A stretch of 64,000 bases of DNA from Georgenia_A wangjunii. Its GTDB lineage: Bacteria > Actinomycetota > Actinomycetes > Actinomycetales > Actinomycetaceae. Shown piece after piece: positions 16,134 to 22,736 of the stretch. The notes beneath the pieces are model-generated. The model was not told the DNA's origin. It searched no databases and was given only the letters and a program-made list of their open reading frames with translations. A program made the translations under genes and the position numbers. The DNA is taken from the NCBI RefSeq assembly GCF_036421915.1, contig NZ_JAZGOM010000015.1; one strand, given 5' to 3'. The stretch's first letter is position 1, and every line of letters starts with the position of its first letter.

Positions 16134-16155
16134 CAGTACACGGATCCGTGTACTG
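16134..16155. promoter_or_regulatory. CmtR-type operator over the promoter
   Basis: This is a perfect 22-bp palindrome with half-site CAGTACACGGA. It overlaps the predicted -10 box (TACTGT on the minus strand, 16133-16138) of the repressor-exporter operon, so a bound repressor would exclude RNA polymerase. Confidence 0.75.
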
Positions 16156-16357
16156 ACGGCGCCGTGCTGAGACGACCGCGTCCGGGCCGCGTGATGGCCG
16201 CCGGCTCGCACGTGGCCCCCGAGCAGTGGTGGTGCTCAGGGGAAACGACGACGCCCACCCGGTGCTGGCGTGGACGCTCGGGGCGTTCGCGCGCGCACGG
16301 GGAGGGCGCTCGTCGGGCTAGCTGCTGGCCGGTCCCGGTGGTGGGGCCGGAGCGACG

Positions 16358-17749
16358 TCAGCGGTCGTGGGTCTCGCCCTCGTGGTCGTGGCCCTGGTCC
16401 TCGCCCTCGTGGTCGTGGCCCTCGCCCTCCTCCTCGTGGGCGTCCTCGGTACCCGGGAGGCCGGCCTCGATGGTGGGCGGCGGGGAGCCGGTGACCGACG
16501 TGATCTCGTCCGGCGTGTGCGGCAGGTCGTAGCTGCGCACGACCTCGCCGGTGGAGAGGCTGACGGCGTGGAGCTGGTTCGTCGCCGGCTCGGTGATGTA
16601 GGCGATCGAGTCCGCCACGTGGAGGGCGGGGCGGGGCTGCTGCCACTCGAGCGGCTCCTCCCAGGGCGCGACGATGAGCGCGCGGGCGAGCTCCTCACCG
16701 GTGTCGGGGTTGATGACCCGCAGCGTGCCGTCCGTGGCGAGGACGAATGCCTCCCCCTGGGGGCCGCGGGCGAGGGAGCGGAAGCTGTAGCTCGCGCCGA
16801 GGTCGACGAGCCGGAGCGTGCCGGTCGCGGTGTCGATGAGGGCGATGCGCTCCGGACGCTCGAGGTCCGCCTCCGGGTCGGTCTTGTAGTCCCCGAGGAC
16901 GACGGCGGAGGTCTCGTGGCCGACGAGGTTGCCCGAGCGGGCGTAGGCGTCCTCGACCGGCACCTTGGAGAACGCGCCGCCGGAGAGCAGGAGCGGGCCG
17001 TTCTCGCAGCCGACGACGACGGCCTCACCGGCGGCGACCGCCTCGCCGTGCAGGCCGGGGCAGTCGTCCGAGCCGGTGATCTCGTTGCCGTCGGCGTCGA
17101 GGACGACGGCGCCGTAGCGGCCGTCGTCGTCGCCCGCGCTCGAGAAGAGCGTGCCGTCGCTCAGCGCGACGGCGACGCCGTGGTGGGCTGCGTCCGGGGC
17201 CGTCCACGTGTCGACGTGCGGCTCGCCGTCGGCGAGCTCGGTCGGGTCGAGGACCTGCACCTCGCCCGTGCCGTCCGCGAACAGAGCCGTCCGGCCGGCG
17301 TGGACGACGACGTGCCCGGCCTCCTCGGCCGGGAGGACGAGGTCGGTCAGGCGCGGGTCGCCCGCACGGTAGTGCGCGTGGTCGCCGTGCGCCTCGGCGA
17401 GGAGGGCGCCGTCGTAGGCGTGGAACCCCTCGGCGGTGGTGATGAGGACGTGCCGCCCGTCGCCCGCGGCGTTGACCCGCAGGTACCCGGGGAGCTCGAC
17501 GTCGTCGAGGATCTCGCCCGAGCCGGTGTCGAGGGTCATGATGCCGCCGTCGTAGGTCATGACGATGCGGGGGTCGAGGGTGGCGACCTCGACGAGGGCG
17601 GCGCCGTCGTCGTCCCCGGTGGCCGTGGTGGCCTCGGCGGTGGGCGTCGCGGTGGACGCGGCCGGGGTGGTTCCCGCGCCGGAGCATCCGGCCAGGGTGG
17701 CCGCGAGGGTAACGGCCGCGAGGGCCGGGAGAGGGGTGGGTCTACGCAT
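16358..17749 (-). CDS. aztD: Zinc metallochaperone AztD-like lipoprotein
   Basis: The 463-residue protein has a lipoprotein signal (TLAATLAGCSGAG), a Thr/Ala-rich linker and a seven-bladed-propeller-like body, with EAHGDHAHYRAGDPRLTDLV as its histidine cluster, as in AztD zinc chaperones. The C-terminus is a second metal-binding tail, GHDHEGEDQGHDHEGETHDR. AztD proteins pass zinc to the AztC binding protein of the AztABC importer. None of those partners is present here. A Zur-type box sits in its promoter region (17895-17915). The leader between promoter and start is about 130 bases and contains a possible small reading frame. Confidence 0.8.
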   Translation of the reverse strand: MRRPTPLPALAAVTLAATLAGCSGAGTTPAASTATPTAEATTATGDDDGAALVEVATLDPRIVMTYDGGIMTLDTGSGEILDDVELPGYLRVNAAGDGRHVLITTAEGFHAYDGALLAEAHGDHAHYRAGDPRLTDLVLPAEEAGHVVVHAGRTALFADGTGEVQVLDPTELADGEPHVDTWTAPDAAHHGVAVALSDGTLFSSAGDDDGRYGAVVLDADGNEITGSDDCPGLHGEAVAAGEAVVVGCENGPLLLSGGAFSKVPVEDAYARSGNLVGHETSAVVLGDYKTDPEADLERPERIALIDTATGTLRLVDLGASYSFRSLARGPQGEAFVLATDGTLRVINPDTGEELARALIVAPWEEPLEWQQPRPALHVADSIAYITEPATNQLHAVSLSTGEVVRSYDLPHTPDEITSVTGSPPPTIEAGLPGTEDAHEEEGEGHDHEGEDQGHDHEGETHDR

Positions 17750-17768
17750 GGTCGGGAGTCTCGCTCAT

Positions 17769-17879
17769 CTATCTCGGTGACGGATCTCGGTGCCTCCGAT
17801 GCGGACTCGTCAGCCCCGAGAGGGCTCGCTGGGTCTGCACAGGCAGTTCAGGCGCCGCGCCGGGATCACCGGGCGGCAT
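17769..17879 (-). CDS. Possible leaderless small ORF in the aztD leader (36 residues)
   Basis: An ATG at 17879 lies seven bases after a -10-like TAGTCT (17887-17892, minus strand) and opens 36 codons ending in TAG at 17769-17771, upstream of aztD. The product (begins MPPGDPGAAPELPV) is Pro/Arg-rich with no recognised domain. The exact match to the predicted transcription start is the only evidence. It could be a regulatory leader peptide or coincidence. Confidence 0.25.
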   Translation of the reverse strand: MPPGDPGAAPELPVQTQRALSGLTSPHRRHRDPSPR

Positions 17880-17886
17880 GATCACG

Positions 17887-17916
17887 AGACTAGATAGTGA
17901 GAACCATTATCGTCAA
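17887..17916 (-). promoter_or_regulatory. Zur-type box overlapping the aztD promoter
   Basis: On the minus strand TTGACG (17911-17916) and TAGTCT (17887-17892) form -35 and -10 boxes 18 bases apart. Between and over them lies an imperfect palindrome, 17895-17915, reading ACGATAATGGTTCTCA in its core, which resembles actinobacterial Zur sites. Zinc-loaded Zur here would repress aztD. Confidence 0.65.
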
Positions 17917-17991
17917 GCCCGTACGTCCGCCTCGCCGCCTCGCGCCCTTCCGCCTCACCCCCTCGTCAGGGCGGAGTCGTGTCGTGGCGCC

Positions 17992-18029
17992 GTAACGCCT
18001 TCGAAACACCCACCACAACCAGGCGAAAC
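17992..18029 (+). promoter_or_regulatory. GlnR box upstream of the amidase gene
   Basis: GTAAC, GAAAC, CACAA and GAAAC occur with exactly six bases between each element, the spacing of the actinobacterial GlnR recognition site (GTNAC-n6-GAAAC twice). Three of four elements fit well and the third is degenerate. A -10-like TACGTT follows at 18040-18045, so the box covers the -35 region, as expected for activation under nitrogen limitation. Confidence 0.7.
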
Positions 18030-18123
18030 GCCGCCTCAATACGTTGCGGGGGAAGCGGAAACCATCCCTTGGCCGCATCGCGCGCTCAGCCGCTTCAGCG
18101 GGCGCGCCGTGCTGGAGAAACCC

Positions 18124-21030
18124 ATGACCCTGGACCCTCGGCAACGCCCGCGCCGGCGCAGACTCGGCGCGAGCGTCGCCGTCACCGCGCTCGCCACGAC
18201 CGCCATCGCGGCCGGTGCCACGACACCCGCGCTGGCCTACAACACCGTCAGCGTCGCCGGCGGTGACGCCTGGAACGTCCACGACGCGGCGAGCCCGGGC
18301 ATCGACACCGGCAGCGTCATGGACACCGACGGCCGGGCCCTCATGGGCTACGGCGGCCTGCGCGTCGACGTCGCGGGCGGTGACAGCCCGCTCAACGGGA
18401 TCCTCCTGCGGGGCTTCGAGCTGACCTTCGACGGGCTCGACACGTTCACGACGGAGCAGGGTGTCTCCGTCGACGGCGTCGTGGTCCAGCGCGAGCTCCA
18501 CGTCGACCGGGGGACCAGCACGGGCCGCTTCTTCGACTCCTTCACCAACTCGACCGGCTCCCCGGTGAGCGTCTCGGTCGCCTTCGGTGGTCAGCTCGGC
18601 TACGACACGGGGACGAACCAGAGCGCGATCGCCGGCACGTCCAGCGGCGACCTCGCCATCAGCGACGACGACGGCTGGGTCTCCTGGTACTCCCCGACGG
18701 ACGGCGCCGGCTCGGCCAGCCAGAACGGCCCCTCGGCGACGACGGTCGGCACCCCGGGCTACGACGGCTCCCTCGAGCGGATGGGCACCTTCCTTCGCGA
18801 CCCGTTCAGCAACGACCTCCCCGCGAGCGGTGACGAGGCCAACCACCCGGCGTTCGTCAACACCCTGACGATCGACCCGGGCGAGACGCTCTCACTGGCG
18901 ACGTTCGTCGTCACCGGCCTCTCGGAGACGACGGAGATCACCGACGGCGCGGCCATCCCCCCGGCGGGGAGCCAGGTCGCCGCCGTCCAGGAGCGCGCCG
19001 CGGCGCTGACGGAGGCGCCCGACTTCAGCGACCTCACGAGCGCCGAGGTCTGCTCGCTGGCCAACTACGACCTCACCGCGCTCGCGGTCGACTGCACCGC
19101 ACCGGCGGGCGGGATCCAGGACGACGTCCCGGTCGCCTCCCCGGTGACGCTGCGGACCAGCGTGGCGTACGACGTCGTCGGCAAGACGATCACGGACCTG
19201 CGCCGCGACATGGACGCCGGCACGACGAGCGCCGAGCAGATCACCCAGGCCTACCTCGACCGCATCGCGGCCTACGACCGCGGGCCCTTCGGGCTGCACT
19301 CCGTCATCACCGTCGCCCCGACCGCCCTCGCGCAGGCCCGGGCCGCGGACGCCGCGCGCGCCGCCGGCGACGACCGGCCGCTGCTCGGCATCCCGATCCT
19401 CGTCAAGGACATCGTCGACACGATCGACATGCCCACCACCGGCGGCTCGCTCGTCTTCGACGGCTACCAGCCCACCGCGGACTCGTGGCAGGTGGCGAAG
19501 CTGCGCGAGGCCGGCGCGATCATCCTCGGCAAGGCCAACCTCGCCGAGTTCGCCAACGACGGGCACTTCAGCCCCAGCGCGTACGGCCAGGTGTGGAACG
19601 CGTTCGACCCGTCGCGCAGCTCGATCGGGTCGAGCGGCGGGTCCGCCGTCGCCGTCGCGTCGAGCTTCGCCGCCGCCGCGATCGGCACGCAGACCGGTGA
19701 CTCGCTGTGGGGCCCGGCCGGGGCGGCGAGCCTGTTCTCGCTGCGCGGCACGGACGGCATGCAGAGCAGCGCCGGCACGATGCCGCTCACGCTCATCCAG
19801 GACTACGTCGGGTTCATCACCCAGTCCACGGACGACCTCGCCCTCCTCCTCGAGGCGACCGCCGTCGACAACCCCGACGACGTCCTCGACGACGTCGCCA
19901 ACGGGCACCGTCCGGACGACTGGATGGAGTACCTGTCCGAGGACGCCCTCGAGGGCAAGGTCATCGGCATCCCCGAGGGGGCGTTCATCGACCCGTTCGG
20001 CACGCCCGAGACGAGCGAGGCGCTCCAGGCCCGGTTCGCGCAGTTCGAGGCGGCCGGAGCGACGCTCGTCGAGATGCCGGCGGCCCCGTCCGCACCCGGC
20101 ACGCGGCCCGGCGGTGACCTCGGCTACGAGGGCTGGGCGCAGTGGATCGACGCCCACCCGGACAACCCGTACACGCTCGCCGAGCAGATCACGCGCAGCC
20201 CGCTGCGGATCCCGACGCGCGTCAACACCACGCCCTACACCGGCACCGGCCGGATGAGCGACGCCGAGCAGCGCGCGTTCGAGCAGTGGCGCGCCGGCTG
20301 GCGCACCGCCCTGGGGGAGTGGATGGACACGAGCGGAGTGGACGCCGTGCTCTACGCGACCGAGCTGAGCGACATCCACCTCAACGACTCCGTCATCCCG
20401 AGCTTCGGGCGGATCGACCCGCAGTCCTCGGGCGCCGGTGTGCCCACCGTCGTCTTCCCCGCGGGCGTCAACGTCCACGGCAACCCGGTGGGCTTCCAGC
20501 TCCAGGGCAAGGAGTTCCAGGACGCCGAGCTCCTCGGGTTCGCGTATGCCTTCGACGCCGTCGAGGCCGGCCGGGTCCTCCCGTCCATCTCCCCGGCGCT
20601 CGCCTACGCCCCGGCCGCGCCCGCGCAGGTGGTCGCGCCGCTCCCGGCGTTGGCGCAGGCGCAGCCCGTCGTGCCGTGGGAGCCGGAGCCCCCGACGGAG
20701 GAGCCGACCGAGCCCCCGGTCGAGGAGCCGACGGAGCCGCCGGTCGAGGAGCCCACGGAGACCCCGACCGAGGTGCCCACGGAGACCCCGACCGATGTGC
20801 CCACGGAGACCCCGACCGGCCCAGCGCCCGGCCAGGGTGACGGCGACGACGACGGCGGCGCGCTGCCGGGCGACGGCGGCCCGGTCTCGGGTGGCCCGGG
20901 CACGCTGCCGAGCACCGGCGTCGACGGGATCGTCATGCTCTGGGCGGCGCTCGCCGCAGCAGGGACCGGCGCCGCGCTGCTCGCCGGGACCGGCGTGAGG
21001 AAGCGGAGGTCGATCCTCAGCGAGGTGTAG
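18124..21030 (+). CDS. Wall-anchored amidase-signature hydrolase (LPSTG)
   Basis: The 968-residue protein has a secretion signal (about 1-38, ending TTPALAY), a beta-rich N-terminal domain (40-300), an amidase-signature domain from about 342 to 820, a Pro/Glu/Thr repeat linker (about 855-905), LPSTG at 928-932, a membrane span and a basic tail. The catalytic lysine is likely K428 (IPILVKDIVDT); GSSGGS at 502-507 and S527 in GTQTGDSLWGPAG supply the serine pair, with D526 replacing the usual glycine. It would release ammonia from an external amide or peptide. A Shine-Dalgarno (GGAGAAA) precedes ATG 18124. A GlnR box lies upstream, fitting a nitrogen-scavenging role. Confidence 0.88.
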   Translation: MTLDPRQRPRRRRLGASVAVTALATTAIAAGATTPALAYNTVSVAGGDAWNVHDAASPGIDTGSVMDTDGRALMGYGGLRVDVAGGDSPLNGILLRGFELTFDGLDTFTTEQGVSVDGVVVQRELHVDRGTSTGRFFDSFTNSTGSPVSVSVAFGGQLGYDTGTNQSAIAGTSSGDLAISDDDGWVSWYSPTDGAGSASQNGPSATTVGTPGYDGSLERMGTFLRDPFSNDLPASGDEANHPAFVNTLTIDPGETLSLATFVVTGLSETTEITDGAAIPPAGSQVAAVQERAAALTEAPDFSDLTSAEVCSLANYDLTALAVDCTAPAGGIQDDVPVASPVTLRTSVAYDVVGKTITDLRRDMDAGTTSAEQITQAYLDRIAAYDRGPFGLHSVITVAPTALAQARAADAARAAGDDRPLLGIPILVKDIVDTIDMPTTGGSLVFDGYQPTADSWQVAKLREAGAIILGKANLAEFANDGHFSPSAYGQVWNAFDPSRSSIGSSGGSAVAVASSFAAAAIGTQTGDSLWGPAGAASLFSLRGTDGMQSSAGTMPLTLIQDYVGFITQSTDDLALLLEATAVDNPDDVLDDVANGHRPDDWMEYLSEDALEGKVIGIPEGAFIDPFGTPETSEALQARFAQFEAAGATLVEMPAAPSAPGTRPGGDLGYEGWAQWIDAHPDNPYTLAEQITRSPLRIPTRVNTTPYTGTGRMSDAEQRAFEQWRAGWRTALGEWMDTSGVDAVLYATELSDIHLNDSVIPSFGRIDPQSSGAGVPTVVFPAGVNVHGNPVGFQLQGKEFQDAELLGFAYAFDAVEAGRVLPSISPALAYAPAAPAQVVAPLPALAQAQPVVPWEPEPPTEEPTEPPVEEPTEPPVEEPTETPTEVPTETPTDVPTETPTGPAPGQGDGDDDGGALPGDGGPVSGGPGTLPSTGVDGIVMLWAALAAAGTGAALLAGTGVRKRRSILSEV

Positions 21031-21043
21031 CCGGACCGGCGGA

Positions 21044-21071
21044 GGCGGCGCCCGTGATCACGGGCGCCGCC
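21044..21071. terminator. Bidirectional terminator
   Basis: A perfect 28-bp palindrome (half GGCGGCGCCCGTGA) lies between the convergent amidase gene (ends 21030) and hydrolase gene (ends 21086). It folds into a stem of at least 12 bp. Confidence 0.7.
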
Positions 21072-21085
21072 TTCGTCGTGGGCGG

Positions 21086-21907
21086 TCAGGCGGGGCCGAA
21101 CCAGTCCTCCGCCGCCTCGCGCAGGGCCGCGTCGGCCTCGCGCGGGTAGGGGAAGCACGCGTTGTGCGCGCCCGGGAGGACGACGGCGCGGGCTCCCGCG
21201 AGCTCGGCGAGGTGGCGCGACCACGCCGCGGGAGCAAAGCCGTCCCGCCAGCCGGTGGTGACGAGCGTCGGGATCCCGAGCGCGCGCAGCTCGGGGGCGG
21301 CGTCCTCGGGGCGGTCGGCCATCGCGTCGAGCAGCAGGCGGAGGAGCGGCACGCCGCCACTGCTCACGTACGACGGGACCGCGGCCGGGAGCTCGCCCCC
21401 CGCCTCGCGCGGGAGCGTCGTGAGCGCGCGGGCCACGAGGGAAGGGACGGTCCGCGAGGAGGGGACGAAGGTCGGCCCGGCGAGGACGACGCCGGCCAGT
21501 CGCTCCGGCGCGAGCAGCGCCGCCCGGAGCACGCCCTGGGCGCCGGTCGAGTGGCCGAGGAGGATGACGTCGCGCTTGCCGCTCGCCTCGAGCCAGCGGA
21601 CGATCCCGGCAGCGAGGCCGTGGACCGTCGGCTCGCAGGCGCGCGCCCGGCCGTGGTGCCAGCCCGGGAGGTCGAGCACGGTCGCGCGGGTCCACGCCGA
21701 GGCGGCGCGAGCCCACGGCGCGATGTAACCGGGGGCGCCGAGGCCCGGCACGAAGACGACCTCGGGGAGGCCGCGGACCTCGCCGGCGCTGAGCGAGCGG
21801 ACCGGACGGCCGTCGACGACCGTCGTCGTCCGCGCGAGGGCGTAGTCGCCGTGGAGCTCCTGCCACCGCGCGCGCCACGGCTGGGGGTGACGCTCGGGTG
21901 TGGGCAT
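21086..21907 (-). CDS. Alpha/beta-fold hydrolase
   Basis: The 273-residue cytoplasmic protein has the alpha/beta hydrolase pattern: oxyanion region VVFVPGLGAPGYIAPWARAA, nucleophile elbow LLGHSTGAQGVLRAAL with its serine, acid in TTGWRDGFAPAAWSRHL, and final histidine in VLPGAHNACFPYP. The substrate is not evident. ATG 21907 starts a plausible N-terminus. The gene stands alone, convergent to the amidase, with a 165-base gap of no recognised content upstream. Confidence 0.85.
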   Translation of the reverse strand: MPTPERHPQPWRARWQELHGDYALARTTTVVDGRPVRSLSAGEVRGLPEVVFVPGLGAPGYIAPWARAASAWTRATVLDLPGWHHGRARACEPTVHGLAAGIVRWLEASGKRDVILLGHSTGAQGVLRAALLAPERLAGVVLAGPTFVPSSRTVPSLVARALTTLPREAGGELPAAVPSYVSSGGVPLLRLLLDAMADRPEDAAPELRALGIPTLVTTGWRDGFAPAAWSRHLAELAGARAVVLPGAHNACFPYPREADAALREAAEDWFGPA

Positions 21908-22072
21908 GGCGCACGAGCGTATAGGCCGGGGGGCGAGGATGCCGCGCCAGGCCCGGCGGTCCAGGAGTGCGTTAGGGGGGTGTGGCGCCGCCAGGTGGGA
22001 CGGCGTCGGCCCCCTGGGCTGCGTGGTCGTGCATACGTGCGGGACAACGTCGGGCCGTGCGCGGGGAGCGGC

Positions 22073-22519
22073 TCAGCGGCGCGTGGTGCTCGTGCCAGCC
22101 GCGCGGCCGTCGTCGCGGCGGGGCCAGAGGGCGATCGCGAGGCCCGCGAGGGCGCTCACGACGTGGAGCCAGTTGTCCGCCTGGTTGATGTTGAGGAGGT
22201 TGGCGTCCGGGTTGTCGGCCACGATGAAGCCGTAGATCGCCGCGGCGCCGTAGCCGATGGCAAGGAGCCAGCCATAGGTGCGGGCGCTGCTCGCCTTCGA
22301 CCACATGATGACGCCGGCGAGGCCGATGACGAGGTGGACGATGTTGTGCAGCGGGTTGATCGCGAAGCCGAGGAGCGTCTGGTCGTGGTTGTGCTCGGTG
22401 AACCCGTCGAAGCCGGTGACGAAGAATCCAGCGACACCGACCAGCAGGTAGACCACACCGATGACGAGCGCGAGGTACTGGTGCGGAGCCTTGCGGTCCG
22501 TCGCCGTTGACTGAGCCAT
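22073..22519 (-). CDS. DUF4383 membrane protein
   Basis: The 148-residue protein has four hydrophobic segments and the family's typical stretch LGFAINPLHNIVHLVIGLAG followed by GWLLAIGYGAAAIYGFIVAD and NINQADNWLHVVSALAGLAI. The function of DUF4383 is unknown; it is widespread in actinobacteria. A clear Shine-Dalgarno (GGAGGG) selects ATG 22519 over an in-frame ATG 39 bases upstream. Confidence 0.88.
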   Translation of the reverse strand: MAQSTATDRKAPHQYLALVIGVVYLLVGVAGFFVTGFDGFTEHNHDQTLLGFAINPLHNIVHLVIGLAGVIMWSKASSARTYGWLLAIGYGAAAIYGFIVADNPDANLLNINQADNWLHVVSALAGLAIALWPRRDDGRAAGTSTTRR

Positions 22520-22718
22520 GATTTCCCTCCAGAGGTGACGAGGTGCACGTGCGATCAAGGGTTGCGCATGACCGGTTTGTCCGCACGCCGGGGTGAAGGG
22601 CAGATTCCGACGAACCCGGCGGTTCTTCGATTGTTGACTGCCCCACGAGGTGCGGACACCAGGTGGAGATCACTGTTATGTACGTGGGCGGTCGACCTGG
22701 GCCAGGAGTCGACTCGCT

Positions 22719-22735
22719 GACGGGCGAAGCCCGTC
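22719..22735 (-). terminator. Short hairpin after the 918-residue protein gene
   Basis: GACGGGC, loop GAA, GCCCGTC form a perfect 7-bp stem one base beyond the stop codon of the minus-strand gene that ends at 22737. It is a short but plausible terminator. The rest of the 217-bp gap holds no recognised feature. Confidence 0.4.
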
Positions 22736-22736
22736 G

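Noticed and set aside
15798..16211. Fusion of the CDF-like exporter with upstream sequence as one 382-residue protein
   Set aside because: The extension is the CmtR-like gene read in the wrong frame; the ATGA overlap gives a natural start at 15797.
17878..18123. N-terminal extension of the wall-anchored amidase
   Set aside because: It crosses the GlnR box and promoter and precedes a proper signal peptide and ribosome site at 18124.
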